A stretch of 64,000 bases of DNA from Amycolatopsis sp. WAC 01376 (GCF_003947415.1 NZ_QHKL01000008.1:414600-478599); one strand, 5' to 3'. Shown: positions 8,539 through 17,757, counted from the stretch's first letter. Notes: a model not told the origin generated them from the sequence alone. Numbers and translations are program-made.

Positions 8539-10125
8539 TCAAGCCAGCCTCTGCCCTGCCACCTCGATCAGCCCGTCACCGGTGGCCTGTTCGATCGTCG
8601 TAATGGCGGAGCGGCCGGCGGTCTCGACGGTGGCGACCACGTTGCCGAAATGCGGTCCCGACGTCTTCCTCCAGTCGAGAGGCAGGGGGTCGACACCGCC
8701 CCGCGCCGCCCACCGGCGCGCGAGCGTGGCCAGTGAGGCCGACCAAGTGGCGCTGAACGCGAGCCGGAGCGGCCGCGGCATCGCGTTGTGCACCGGCGAG
8801 CAGGTCAGCTGGTACACCGCCGACGTCACCGGCTCGGGGTAGCGCGCCTCGGCGATGTAGGCGTGATGGACGTCGCCGGAGAGCACCGCGATGGTGGCGG
8901 GCGGATCCTCCCGGCGCCCCTCGCGCGCGATCATGGCGGCGAGCCTGTCGAACGACGCGCGGAACGACGCCCAGTGTTCGAGGTCGCCCGCCTGCCGGAT
9001 CTTCTCCGCGAACCTGCCCCGGAGGCCGCCCCGCGCGCAGGCCCGTTCGTTGAGCGACTGGAGATGGGACACGACCGGCGGCAGCAGCCACGGCAGCGAC
9101 GAGCCGATGAGCAGGTGGTCGCAGGCGTCGGCGGCGTTCTTTTCGATCCAGTCGAACTCGTCGTCGTCCACCATGCACCGGGCGCCGCCCGCCAGGATCC
9201 GGCCCGCCCGGCTGTCGATGACCAGCAGCCGCACCTTGCCGAAGTCGCGGCGGTAACTCCATCGCGCGCCCTTGGTGCCGTCGCGGTCGTCGACGGCCTC
9301 GTCGGCGAACGCGACGAGCAGCTCGGCGTTGTCGCCACCGGAGGTGAGCGCCTTCTGGAAGGTCGGGTCCTCGGCGAGTTCGGCCGGGCCGAGGTTCCCG
9401 AGATGCTGGTAGACCCAGTACGACATGATCGCCCCGCGCAGCCGCTCCCGCCACCACGGCTGCGCGCGCATCTGCTGCCGCCACGTATGCGAGGTGTTCC
9501 AGTCGTCCCGGACGTCGTGGTCGTCGAAGATCATCGACGTGGGCACGGTGGAGAGCAGCCAGCGGATCGTCGGCTCGCCCCAGGCTTCGAGATAGAGGTG
9601 CGTGTACTCCTCGAAGTCCGTCACCTCGGTCCCTGGCGGCTTCGAGATGTCCCGCCGCCGGGAGAGCCATTCCTGCGTCTCGTCGGTGGTTTCGTCGGCG
9701 TAGACCTGATCGCCCAGCATCAGCAACGCCTGGGGCCATTCGGATTCCTCGCCGTCGGCCATCCGGCGGGCGTACGCGACCAGCGCGTCCGGGCCGAAGA
9801 GCTCGCCGTCGTGCGGTTTGCGGCAGGAGCCGAACACGAGCCGGACCCGGGACTCGTTCCCGGGCAGGGTCCGGATGCGGCTGGGCGGGAATCCGGAATC
9901 CTCCGGCGGCCACACCTTTTCGCCGTCCACGCGCACCTCGTACTCGGTGCTGGTGCCGGGTTCGAGCCCGGTCAGCACGAGCAGGGCGTAGTGGTGACCC
10001 CGGATCTCGAACGTCCTCGCGGTCGTGCCGAGGACTTCGACCTCACTCGCGGTGCCGGTCTCGACCCACACCGTCGCCGACGTCTCGTCGACGTGGCGCA
10101 GCAACGGTCCCAGGCGCAGGCTCAT
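8539..10125 (-). CDS. PhoD-like metallophosphoesterase (alkaline phosphatase D family)
   Basis: 528 aa. An N-terminal fibronectin-like beta domain (about 1-85) is followed by the metallophosphatase domain: GSCRKPHD (about 99-106), GDQVYAD (138-144), DDHDVRDDWN (201-210) and LSGDVHH near the C-terminal third, the metal-binding motifs of PhoD-type enzymes. There is no signal peptide or twin-arginine motif, so it is probably cytoplasmic, unlike secreted PhoD. The open frame extends further upstream, but residues before MSLRLGPLLRH look like non-coding read-through, so I start at 10125. Confidence 0.85.
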   Translation of the reverse strand: MSLRLGPLLRHVDETSATVWVETGTASEVEVLGTTARTFEIRGHHYALLVLTGLEPGTSTEYEVRVDGEKVWPPEDSGFPPSRIRTLPGNESRVRLVFGSCRKPHDGELFGPDALVAYARRMADGEESEWPQALLMLGDQVYADETTDETQEWLSRRRDISKPPGTEVTDFEEYTHLYLEAWGEPTIRWLLSTVPTSMIFDDHDVRDDWNTSHTWRQQMRAQPWWRERLRGAIMSYWVYQHLGNLGPAELAEDPTFQKALTSGGDNAELLVAFADEAVDDRDGTKGARWSYRRDFGKVRLLVIDSRAGRILAGGARCMVDDDEFDWIEKNAADACDHLLIGSSLPWLLPPVVSHLQSLNERACARGGLRGRFAEKIRQAGDLEHWASFRASFDRLAAMIAREGRREDPPATIAVLSGDVHHAYIAEARYPEPVTSAVYQLTCSPVHNAMPRPLRLAFSATWSASLATLARRWAARGGVDPLPLDWRKTSGPHFGNVVATVETAGRSAITTIEQATGDGLIEVAGQRLA

Positions 10126-10174
10126 TCCTGAAACGGTGCCACAGCGAAGCCAAGATCGTGCGTTGAGCGGCGAC

Positions 10175-10795
10175 TCAGCCGAGCCGCGCGAAGATCTCCC
10201 GGATCTCGGCCAGCGCCTTTTCCCGTTCGGCGTCGTCGTCTTCGTACCAGCCGTCGGCGGCCCGCTCCTCGACGATCGCCTCGGGGGTGAATTCCTCGCC
10301 GAACCGGTAGGGGCCGGCGCAGTAGGCGAACCCCGACTCGCTGAGCGGGTCCAGGCCTTCCCGGCGGCAGTGCTCCAGGAAGCCTTCGGCCTGCGCCCAC
10401 CGCTCGCCGTCGAACCAGAACACGCCACCGGCGTAGTGGATCGACGCTCCCGACTCCGCGTCGACGAGGTTCAGCGACTCGTAGTTCTCGGGGCGGTTCC
10501 GCACCAGCGCGACGAGGCTTTCGGGAACGCCGCCGTAGAGCGCCTCCTGCACCGAGTAGTCCTCCTCGGCGTACAGGTTCAGCTCCGACTCGTGGTCGAA
10601 GGTCAGCAGCAGCGCGTGCTTGCCCGGGGTGAAGTACCAGACGGCCGACTGCCCGCCACCGTCGTTCCAGGCGAACCGCTCGGCGCCGTCCACCGCGATC
10701 GGCGTGATCTCGGCGATCGCGTCGATCACCGCGGCCCGCCGCCGCACCTCTTCGAGGGATGTCGCACCGAGGGCCGCCCAGATCGCTTCGCTCAC
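10175..10795 (-). CDS. Conserved protein of unknown function, 206 aa
   Basis: I do not recognise the family. It is an acidic, soluble-looking protein without signal or membrane segments, with many aromatic residues (WYFTPGKHALLLTFDHESELN, YAGGVFWFDGERW) and a charged C-terminus. The fold may resemble small SMI1/Imm-like or DUF cytosolic proteins, but I see no decisive motif. The GTG start is preceded six bases away by TAGTCT (10802-10807 on this strand), a leaderless-type -10 that overlaps the stop codon of the upstream beta-propeller gene. Confidence 0.75.
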   Translation of the reverse strand: MSEAIWAALGATSLEEVRRRAAVIDAIAEITPIAVDGAERFAWNDGGGQSAVWYFTPGKHALLLTFDHESELNLYAEEDYSVQEALYGGVPESLVALVRNRPENYESLNLVDAESGASIHYAGGVFWFDGERWAQAEGFLEHCRREGLDPLSESGFAYCAGPYRFGEEFTPEAIVEERAADGWYEDDDAEREKALAEIREIFARLG

Positions 10796-10804
10796 CGGCG
10801 AAGA

Positions 10805-12040
10805 CTACCGGCCGGCGGGCCCCGTCCAGCCTTCGGGCACGTGGCCGATCCGGATGCGCTGCGGGTGGTCGCCGACCGGGACGGACTTGACCTTCGCGCC
10901 GGTCGCGAAGTCGATCGCGGTCACCTGGTCCGACGCGCTTTCCGAGATGACGCAATGCTTTCCGTCACCGCTCACCGTCGCCCAGTACGGCTTCGCGGCT
11001 GTCACGAGCTGTGCCTCCCGCAGGCTCGCACGGTCCACAATGGTCGCGTAGTCGTCCATCGTCCCGGCGACGCACAGCTTGTCTCCCGCCGGGCTCATCG
11101 ACAGCCCGTGGTGACGCGAGTCGTTGACCCAGGTCGTGCGGTCCTCGCTGGTGTCCGGGTTCTTCGGCAGCGTCTTCGACCGCGTGATCCGGTCGGTGGC
11201 GACGTCGTATTCGAGCAGGCCGTTGAAGAACGAGACCTGGAAGTACAGCTTCGACTCGTCGGGGGTGAACGCCACCGGCCGGACGGCGTCGGACAGATCG
11301 CTGCGCCCGAAGGCGTCCAGACGCTGCCGCATGTCGATCACCTTGACCTGCTGGAAGGTTTTCGCGTCGACCACGGTGAGCTTCCGGTCGCCCTTCGTGA
11401 AGTCCTGCCACGGCGCGTCGAGCGCGGTGTTCACCTCGCCGATCGAGCTGTTCCAGAGGTACCGGCCGCCGTCGGTGTAGGTGTTCTCGTGCGGTTTGTC
11501 GCCGGTCTTGAACGAGCCGAGCTGCTTGCCGGTCTCGATGTCCAGCACGTGGACGGTGTTCGACGTCGAGGCCGACACCGCGATGCTGCGGCCGTCCGGC
11601 GACACCGCCATGTGGTCGGACCGGAAGCCGGACACCGGGAACCGCCAGTTGACGCGGCCGGTGGTGAGGTCGATCGACACGACGTCGGCGAAGCTCGGGC
11701 GGGACGCGACGACGGAACGGCCGTCCGGGGTCGTGTAGAGGTCGTCGACGAGCTGGTCGTGCCCCTCGCCGACGCCGTTGCGGATACCGAGGAAGAACGC
11801 GAGCTTGATCGGGTTCAGGTAGATCTCGGTGAGCCGCTCCTCCTTGTCCGGCACCATGTTCACGCGCGCGATCTTGGCGTAGTCGCCGGAAGGGCGGATG
11901 ACGTCCGCGGTCCCCTCCCAGTTGTTGCCCACGAACAGGACCTGTCGCAGGCCGTCGTCCGCCGCGGCGGCGGGCGCCGAGCCCAGCGCTGCGGCGAGGC
12001 AGGTCACGAGGACGGTGTTCAGCAACCGGCGTTTCCGCAT
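10805..12040 (-). CDS. Secreted YncE-like beta-propeller protein
   Basis: 411 aa. A signal peptide (MRKRRLLNTVLVTCLAAALGS, cleavage near APAAAA) is followed by repeated beta-propeller blades. Recurrent motifs are VSPDGRSIAVS, FTPDESKLYFQ, MSPAGDKLCVAG and VSGDGKHCVIS, typical of YncE/cytochrome-D1-like or lactonase-type propellers. No catalytic residues can be assigned; such proteins are usually ligand- or protein-binding. A Shine-Dalgarno-like AAAGGTG precedes the ATG at 12040. It is divergent from the PucR regulator at 12185, which could control it. Confidence 0.8.
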   Translation of the reverse strand: MRKRRLLNTVLVTCLAAALGSAPAAAADDGLRQVLFVGNNWEGTADVIRPSGDYAKIARVNMVPDKEERLTEIYLNPIKLAFFLGIRNGVGEGHDQLVDDLYTTPDGRSVVASRPSFADVVSIDLTTGRVNWRFPVSGFRSDHMAVSPDGRSIAVSASTSNTVHVLDIETGKQLGSFKTGDKPHENTYTDGGRYLWNSSIGEVNTALDAPWQDFTKGDRKLTVVDAKTFQQVKVIDMRQRLDAFGRSDLSDAVRPVAFTPDESKLYFQVSFFNGLLEYDVATDRITRSKTLPKNPDTSEDRTTWVNDSRHHGLSMSPAGDKLCVAGTMDDYATIVDRASLREAQLVTAAKPYWATVSGDGKHCVISESASDQVTAIDFATGAKVKSVPVGDHPQRIRIGHVPEGWTGPAGR

Positions 12041-12184
12041 CGGGCGCACCTTTCGGCGAGGGCCTGTTACCTTTCGGTAGCTCACAGGAAACCAACCGGC
12101 CGGACACCCTCGGTAGGGGCCGGTCGCCAAGGACCGCCGGCTTCGTTGTGCACCGGGCACAATCCGCGCGGGAAGGCGGTGGCG

Positions 12185-13318
12185 ATGGCGCACCGGTCGC
12201 TCCACGACGTGCTGGCCGCGATGGCGGCCGACGCCGACGTCGTCGACGAGGTGGTCCGCGCCGCCCGCACGGAGTCGCCGGAAGTAGCGCGGTTGCCGGT
12301 GGACGAGAACCGGCGGCACGTCGCGATCGTGCTCGCCGCCGGTCTCGCCTCCTTCGACCGGCCGGGTGGGGCCGGGGAGCAGGACTACGCCGCGGCCGCC
12401 GTCCTCGGTGCGGACAGGGCCGCGCAAGGTGTGCCGCTCGCCGCGCTGCTGCGCGGGGTACAGGCGGGCCGCAGCCGCGCGGTCGAGATCGCCGTCGAAC
12501 GCGGCAAGGCGGCAGGCGTTCCGGACGACGTCATGCTGGCGGCGCTGGTGGACTTCGACCGGAACACCCGCGCGCTCGAACGCCAGGTGATCGCCGGCTA
12601 CCACGAAGCCGAACTCGAACTCTCCCGGACGGTCCACGACAGCCGGGCCCGGTTGCTGCGGCGGCTGCTGAGCGGGGACACGACGCCGCCTTCGGCCGAG
12701 GAGGTCGCGAACACCGGGCTGAACCCCGGCGGCCGCTTCCACTGCCTGCTCTCCGACGTCGGCGATCCGTACGAGGCCATGGTCGTCGAGCGACGGCTCG
12801 GCGCGACGGGTGGCGTCTTCGGCCTGGTCGAGGGACGGCTGACCGGGCTGGCGCCGCGGCTGCCCACCGCGTCGGCGCTCGGGGACGACGTCCTCATGGT
12901 GGTCTCCCCCGCCGTCCCGCTCGCCGAGGTCCGCGCGATGCACGCGCTGTGCGTGATGGCGCTGCCGACTCGCTCCCGCGGTCTGCACGCGGTGGCCGAT
13001 CTGGCCGTGGAGACCGCGCTCGCCGCCCAGCCGGGGCTCGCCGCGCTGCTCGAAGGCACCCTGCTGAACGCGCTGACGCCAGGCGACCCCTTCCACGAGC
13101 AACTCGTCCAAACCGCGCTGGCCTACCTCGACCACGGACGGCGGCTCGACCAGACGGCCGCGGCACTGCACGTCCACGCGAACACCGTCAGGTACCGGCT
13201 TTCCCGGCTCGGCGAGATCACCGGGACGTCGCTCGACCCGCCGGAAGACGACGGCGGCACGCATGTGCGGCACACCGTCGGCTGGTGGTGGGCGCTGCGC
13301 ACGTGGCGCTCGGGCTGA
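12185..13318 (+). CDS. PucR/CdaR-family transcriptional regulator
   Basis: 377 aa. The C-terminal PucR helix-turn-helix is clear: LDHGRRLDQTAAALHVHAN followed by TVRYRLSRLGEITG. The N-terminal half is an RsbRD/PucR-type sensor region (LAAGLASFDRPGG and RGVQAGRSRAVEIAVERG). A purine-rich GGGAAGG stretch lies about ten bases upstream of the ATG; a GTG six bases upstream is an alternative start. The ligand is unknown. It reads divergently from the secreted propeller gene (144 bp between). Confidence 0.85.
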   Translation: MAHRSLHDVLAAMAADADVVDEVVRAARTESPEVARLPVDENRRHVAIVLAAGLASFDRPGGAGEQDYAAAAVLGADRAAQGVPLAALLRGVQAGRSRAVEIAVERGKAAGVPDDVMLAALVDFDRNTRALERQVIAGYHEAELELSRTVHDSRARLLRRLLSGDTTPPSAEEVANTGLNPGGRFHCLLSDVGDPYEAMVVERRLGATGGVFGLVEGRLTGLAPRLPTASALGDDVLMVVSPAVPLAEVRAMHALCVMALPTRSRGLHAVADLAVETALAAQPGLAALLEGTLLNALTPGDPFHEQLVQTALAYLDHGRRLDQTAAALHVHANTVRYRLSRLGEITGTSLDPPEDDGGTHVRHTVGWWWALRTWRSG

Positions 13319-13381
13319 ACCGCCGGGGCCCGCCATCCGTGTAACCCGATGAAGGCAGTCCACCCCCGGAAGGAACCCGCC

Positions 13382-15043
13382 TTGTCGGTTTTCCCGCGTC
13401 CCGCGCTGGTCGGCCTGCCCAGCGACCGGACGACAACCCGCGAAATCGCGTCCAGCGCGGCGACGACGCTGTCCGCCGTCCTCGTGCTGTTCGCCCTGCT
13501 CGCGCCGAAGGACCTCGATGGGCTGACGCCGGAGGCGTTCGCGCGGCTGCCGGTGGAGGCGCTGCTCGGGGTGGCGGTCGTGCTCATGCTGCGCGACGGC
13601 GCGAGGCGGATCGTCGCGGTGTCCGCCGGCGCGGTCCTCGGGGTGTTGACCGTGGTCAAGGCCATCGACATCGGCTTCGGGCTCGCGCTGAACCGGCGGT
13701 TCGACCCGGTGTTCGACTGGGGTGTGCTCGGCAACGGCGTCGATCTGCTCGGCACGTCGATCGGCCAGGCGGGCGCGATCGCGTCATTCGCCGGGCTGAC
13801 GCTGCTGGCCATGGTCGTGATCGTGCTGATGGCGCTCGCCGTCCTGCGGCTGAGCCGGGTGGTCGCCGGGCGGCGCACCACGTCGACCAAGGTGACGGCC
13901 GTGCTCAGCGTGCTTTGGATGGTGTGCGCGGTCTCGGGCGCGCAACTCGCCCCGGGGCAGCCGTTCGCGTCGCGCAGCGCGGTCGCCTTCGCCTACGAAG
14001 ACCTCCGCCAGGTGCGGGCCGGCATCCGCGACCGGGATGCCTTCGCTGAGGAAGTCGCCGTCGACGCCTTCCGGGACACTCCGCCTTCCGGGCTGCTGAA
14101 CGCGTTGCGCGGTAAGGACGTCCTGTTCACCTTCGTCGAGAGCTACGGGCGGGTGGCCGTCCAGGACTCCGACATCGCGCCGAAGGTGGACGCGGTTCTC
14201 GACGCCGGGACCGCGCGGCTGAAGAACGCCGGATACGGCTCGCGCAGCGCCTTCCTGACGTCGCCGACGACGAGCGCGGGAAGCTGGCTGGCGCATTCGA
14301 CGTTCCAATCCGGCGTCTGGGTCGACAGTCAGCATCGCTACGACGACTTCGTGCAGACGGACCGGTTCACCCTCGGCGGCGCGTTCAAACGCGCGGGCTG
14401 GGAGACGGTCGGCGTCGTCCCGGCGCATACCGAGGACTGGCCGGAGGGCAAGATCTACGGCTACGACCGCTACTACGACTCACGCGGCATCGGCTATCGC
14501 GGCCCGCCGTTCTCGTACGCCACGATGCCGGACCAGTTCACGCTTTCGGCTTTCCAGCGCGCCGAACGCGCGAGGCCGGACCGGCCGCCGCTGATGGCGG
14601 AGATCGATCTGGTCACCAGTCACTGGCCGTGGACGCCGCTCCCCCGGCTGGTCGACTGGACCGCCGTCGGCGACGGGTCGATCTACAATCCCATGCCCTC
14701 CCAAGGGAAAACGCCCGAAGAGGTGTTCACCGACCCGGCCAAGGTGCGCGGCGCGTACGGCGACTCGATCGCCTATTCGCTGAACTCGCTCATCTCGTAT
14801 GTGGAGACGTACGGCGACGACGACCTCGTGCTCGTCTTCCTCGGCGACCACCAGCCGAATCCGATCGTCGCCGGCGCGGGCGCGGATCGCGACGTGCCCA
14901 TCACCGTGGTCACGCGGGACAAGGCTGTGCTCGACAAGATCACCGGATGGAACTGGCAGGACGGCCTGAACCCGGACCGGAACGCGCCGGTCTGGCGCAT
15001 GGACGCGTTCCGGGACCGCTTCCTGACCACTTTCGCCCACTGA
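13382..15043 (+). CDS. Membrane-anchored sulfatase/LTA-synthase-like phosphoglycerol transferase family protein
   Basis: 553 aa. The N-terminal third has about four or five membrane helices. The extracytoplasmic alkaline-phosphatase-superfamily domain follows, with a metal-ligand region VLFTFVESYG (compare LtaS), a likely Thr nucleophile in TSPTTSAGSWLAHSTF, and the metal motif FLGDHQP near the C-terminus. It probably acts on a cell-envelope polymer or phosphoglycerol head group; the substrate is unknown. The TTG at 13382 has an ideal GGAAGGA seven bases upstream, so I prefer it to the ATG at 13349, which has none. It ends 3 bp before a small hairpin shared with the convergent WYL gene. Confidence 0.75.
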   Translation: MSVFPRPALVGLPSDRTTTREIASSAATTLSAVLVLFALLAPKDLDGLTPEAFARLPVEALLGVAVVLMLRDGARRIVAVSAGAVLGVLTVVKAIDIGFGLALNRRFDPVFDWGVLGNGVDLLGTSIGQAGAIASFAGLTLLAMVVIVLMALAVLRLSRVVAGRRTTSTKVTAVLSVLWMVCAVSGAQLAPGQPFASRSAVAFAYEDLRQVRAGIRDRDAFAEEVAVDAFRDTPPSGLLNALRGKDVLFTFVESYGRVAVQDSDIAPKVDAVLDAGTARLKNAGYGSRSAFLTSPTTSAGSWLAHSTFQSGVWVDSQHRYDDFVQTDRFTLGGAFKRAGWETVGVVPAHTEDWPEGKIYGYDRYYDSRGIGYRGPPFSYATMPDQFTLSAFQRAERARPDRPPLMAEIDLVTSHWPWTPLPRLVDWTAVGDGSIYNPMPSQGKTPEEVFTDPAKVRGAYGDSIAYSLNSLISYVETYGDDDLVLVFLGDHQPNPIVAGAGADRDVPITVVTRDKAVLDKITGWNWQDGLNPDRNAPVWRMDAFRDRFLTTFAH

Positions 15044-15046
15044 ATT

Positions 15047-15072
15047 CCCGCATTCAGAGGACTAAATGCGGG
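15047..15072. terminator. Small hairpin repeat (family C) between convergent genes
   Basis: CCCGCATT (15047-15054) and AATGCGGG (15065-15072) pair around the loop CAGAGGACTA. The same unit recurs at 25663-25685, 26167-26189, 31520-31583 and 32966-32983. It separates the sulfatase-like gene from the convergent WYL gene and contributes the last sense codon and the TAG stop of the WYL gene. Confidence 0.7.
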
Positions 15073-16042
15073 TGGCGTCGCGATACCGGTCGGCCAACTC
15101 CCGCAAGTAGTCGACCAATTGCGGGGGTTCGGTGACCCGGAACGGGAAGTTGAGCAGTCCTAAGTGGACGGCCATCGTCTCGATGCTGTCCGCTCCGGTG
15201 TGCAGCACGCACGTGTTCGCGTCGACGGCCTCGACCGTGCCGACGGCCGGGTTGATCCGCGCGGTCACCTCTTCGGCGGACGCGTGCACGGTGACGTCGG
15301 CCCGGTACCGCCAGGCGGCGGACGAGACGCCGCGCCGCACCCGGTCCGTGACGTCCTCGGGCAGCTCACGCGCGGTGAACCGCGGACCCGTCGGAACGCG
15401 CGGCGTCAGCCTGTCGACGCGGAAGGTGCGCCAGTCGCCGCGGTCGAGATCCCATGCCACCAGGTACCAGCGGCGGCCCCAGTTCACGAGACGGTACGGC
15501 TCGGCCTTCCGGACGCTTTCCGAACCGTCGTGGGCGCGGTAGCCGAACCGCAGCACCTCGCGATCCCGGCAGCAGGCCGTCAGCACGGTGAGGGTCTCGG
15601 CGACGACGCGCGGGCCGGGCTCGTCCCTCGGCACCGGGATCGTGTACGCCTGCAAGGCGTTCACGCGGCGCCGCAACCGCGACGGCAGCACCTGTTCGAG
15701 TTTCGCGAGCGCGCGCAACGACGTCTCCTCCACGCCCGCGATGGTGCCGCCCGCCGCGGTGCGCAGGCCGATCGCGACCGCGACGGCCTCCTCGTCGTCC
15801 AGCAGCAACGGCGGCAGCTCGGCACCCGCGCCGAGCCGGTAGCCGCCGACCGAACCACGGGTCGCGTTCACCGGATAGCCGAGCGCGCGCAGCCGCTCGA
15901 CGTCGTTGCGGATCGTCCTGGCGCTGACCTCCAGGCGTTCCGCCAGTTCGGTGCCGGTCCAGTCGCGGGGAGTCTGCAAGAGGGAGAGCAAACGGAGTAG
16001 TCGTGCCGAAGTTTCCAACATTTCTTCAGGCTGCTCCTCCAT
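15062..16042 (-). CDS. WYL-domain transcriptional regulator (YafY/DeoR-type HTH)
   Basis: 326 aa. N-terminal HTH_11 winged helix (LLSLLQTPRDWTGTELAERL then VSARTIRNDVERLRALGYP), then a WYL sensor domain (EPYRLVNWGRRWYLVAWDL) and a WCX C-terminal region. Such proteins bind small ligands or nucleic acids and usually control adjacent genes. It diverges from the epoxide hydrolase, with a 10-bp-arm palindrome over its start codon and the hydrolase promoter. The start may instead be the ATG at 16021 (MLETSARLLR). Its stop codon lies inside the family C hairpin. Confidence 0.88.
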   Translation of the reverse strand: MEEQPEEMLETSARLLRLLSLLQTPRDWTGTELAERLEVSARTIRNDVERLRALGYPVNATRGSVGGYRLGAGAELPPLLLDDEEAVAVAIGLRTAAGGTIAGVEETSLRALAKLEQVLPSRLRRRVNALQAYTIPVPRDEPGPRVVAETLTVLTACCRDREVLRFGYRAHDGSESVRKAEPYRLVNWGRRWYLVAWDLDRGDWRTFRVDRLTPRVPTGPRFTARELPEDVTDRVRRGVSSAAWRYRADVTVHASAEEVTARINPAVGTVEAVDANTCVLHTGADSIETMAVHLGLLNFPFRVTEPPQLVDYLRELADRYRDATRI

Positions 16043-16063
16043 TAGGAACAGGATGTTCCTAAT
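16041..16063. promoter_or_regulatory. Perfect 10-bp-arm operator between WYL regulator and epoxide hydrolase
   Basis: ATTAGGAACA (16041-16050) and TGTTCCTAAT (16054-16063) are exact inverse complements around GGA. The palindrome overlaps the WYL start codon (ATG 16042-16040 on the minus strand) and lies eight bases before TACCTT (16071-16076), the -10 of a leaderless epoxide hydrolase message. It could serve autoregulation and control of the hydrolase by the WYL protein (inference). Confidence 0.7.
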
Positions 16064-16082
16064 GGCACTCTACCTTGGTCTT

Positions 16083-17240
16083 ATGAACGAGAACACGGAG
16101 ATCAAGCCCTTCCGCATCGACATCCCGCAGGCCGAGCTGGACGACCTGGCCGACCGCCTGGCCCGCGTCCGCTGGGCGAACGAACTGCCCGCCGACCAGG
16201 TGACCGACGGGGTGCAGCGCGGACCGGTCACGCCGGGCTGGGAGTACGGCGTGCCGCTGGAGTACGTGCGGCGTCTGGTCGCGTACTGGCGCGAGGGCTA
16301 CGACTGGCGTGAGTGGGAGGCGAAGCTCAACGAGTACCCGCAGTTCACCACGGTCATCGATGGACAACAGATTCATTTCCTGCACGTCCGCTCGCCGGAG
16401 CCGGACGCGACGCCGCTGATCCTCACGCACGGCTGGCCGAACTCGGTCTTCGAATACCTCGAGCTGATCGACCGGCTGACCGACCCGCGCTCGCACGATG
16501 GCGATCCGGCCGACGCGTTCCACGTCGTGATCCCGTCGCTGCCCGGGTTCGGCTTCTCCGGCCCGACGCGGGAGAAGGGCTGGAACCGGTACCGCACCGC
16601 TCAGGCTTGGGCCGAACTGATGCGCCGTCTCGGCTACGAGCGCTACGGCACGCACGGGAACGACGCCGGTTCGTTCGTCGCCCCCGAGGTCGGCCGCGCC
16701 GACGCCGAGCACGTGATCGGCGTCCACGTCACGCAGCTGTTCTCGTTCCCCAGCGGCGATCCGGCGGAGTTCGAAGGCATGACGGAACAGGAACTGGAGT
16801 ACCTGCAGTTCCTGCAGCACTTCAACGACGACATGTCCGGCTACGCGAAACTCCAGGAGAGCGCTCCGCAGAACCTCGCGCACGCGCTGGCCGACTCGCC
16901 GACCGGGCAGCTGGCCTGGAGCGCGCAACTGCTGTCGGGCACGAGCGACGACCACGTGCTCACCAACGCCACCCTGTACTGGCTCACCAACACCGCGGCG
17001 TCGGCGGCGCGGTTCTACTACGAGGACAAGCACGCCGAGCACCCCGCCGAGCCGACGACCACGCCGACCGGCCTCGCGAGTTTCGCCTACGACTTCCGGC
17101 CGCTGCGGCGCTTCGCCGAGCGGGACCACGCGAACATCGTTTCGTGGCAGGAATTCGACCGCGGCAGCCACTGGGCGACCCAGGACGCGCCGGACCTCCT
17201 GCTCGGCGACATCCGGGACTTCTTCCGCAAGCTGGCCTGA
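16083..17240 (+). CDS. Epoxide hydrolase (EHN-type alpha/beta hydrolase)
   Basis: 385 aa. N-terminal EHN domain (IKPFRIDIPQAELDDLADRL), then an alpha/beta hydrolase fold with oxyanion motif HGWPNSVFEY, nucleophile Asp in the elbow GNDAG (usually GGDWG) and catalytic His in DRGSHWATQD. It should hydrolyse epoxides to diols through an Asp ester intermediate in the cytoplasm. TACCTT six bases before the ATG at 16083 indicates a leaderless message; an in-frame ATG at 16062 lies inside the operator and is unlikely. The closest control element is the palindrome shared with the WYL regulator. Confidence 0.9.
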   Translation: MNENTEIKPFRIDIPQAELDDLADRLARVRWANELPADQVTDGVQRGPVTPGWEYGVPLEYVRRLVAYWREGYDWREWEAKLNEYPQFTTVIDGQQIHFLHVRSPEPDATPLILTHGWPNSVFEYLELIDRLTDPRSHDGDPADAFHVVIPSLPGFGFSGPTREKGWNRYRTAQAWAELMRRLGYERYGTHGNDAGSFVAPEVGRADAEHVIGVHVTQLFSFPSGDPAEFEGMTEQELEYLQFLQHFNDDMSGYAKLQESAPQNLAHALADSPTGQLAWSAQLLSGTSDDHVLTNATLYWLTNTAASAARFYYEDKHAEHPAEPTTTPTGLASFAYDFRPLRRFAERDHANIVSWQEFDRGSHWATQDAPDLLLGDIRDFFRKLA

Positions 17241-17242
17241 CC

Positions 17243-17702
17243 CTCGTGAGCGGTGGGCTAGGACGGTTCCATTGAGGGGAAAGGCAAAGGTGTCGTGGTG
17301 CGGGGCCAGTGTCGCTCCTGCGCAGGCGTTCTCCTGGTAGTGAGGGCCTCCTTTCCTACTCTGACAGTAGGGAAGGAGGCTTTCGCTACCGTCAGATGTG
17401 GTCCCTGGTGGCAGTGGGACGGTAGTGACCTCGGCGGCCGGTCGTGAAGTACATGAAGGCCTCCTTCCTTGCGCTAGACGCAAGGAAGGAGGCCTTCATG
17501 TACTTCGGCAAGGCGTGACTCGCGTGCCTGGATGCCGCACTCGGGAGTGCGGAGCCTGAACACGCGAGTTCCGTCTGTAAACACGCGAAATCCGGGTCTG
17601 AGCACGCGAGTGCGGTGTCGCGTCACCCGAGCTCACCGTCTCGCCCGAGCCACGACACGTTTGCCTTACCCCTCAATAACCGTCCTTACCACCCACGAGA
17701 CG
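17243..17702. repeat. MITE-like repeat element D1, nested in a family B hairpin
   Basis: Terminal inverted repeats at 17271-17298 and 17650-17677 match at 26 of 28 positions (outer TTGAGGGG, inner GTGTCGTGG). The element (407 bp) has no coding capacity. Inside are two family A palindromes: 17337-17389 (imperfect) and 17447-17505 (perfect 27-bp arms, 5-nt loop), then short ACACGCGA repeats. Outside the terminal repeats the flanks 17243-17270 and 17678-17702 are themselves inverted copies of the CTCGTGAGTGGTAAGGACGG hairpin seen alone at 56421 and 61453, so D1 appears inserted at the tip of that hairpin. This explains most of the 593-bp gap between genes. Confidence 0.75.
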
Positions 17703-17757
17703 CGGGGTTGAGCGGGCGGCTCCTTCAGCGCTTCCGATGGCCCGGCGCCGAACTCTC

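Noticed and set aside
6662..8842. Long plus-strand frame opposite htpG
   Set aside because: htpG on the minus strand is full length with all family motifs; the opposite frame is a codon-bias shadow.
10025..12184. Long plus-strand frame opposite the phosphatase, hypothetical and propeller genes, in frame with the PucR gene
   Set aside because: It is a high-GC shadow frame; protein composition is Arg/Val/His/Asp-rich and family motifs appear only from 12185 onward.
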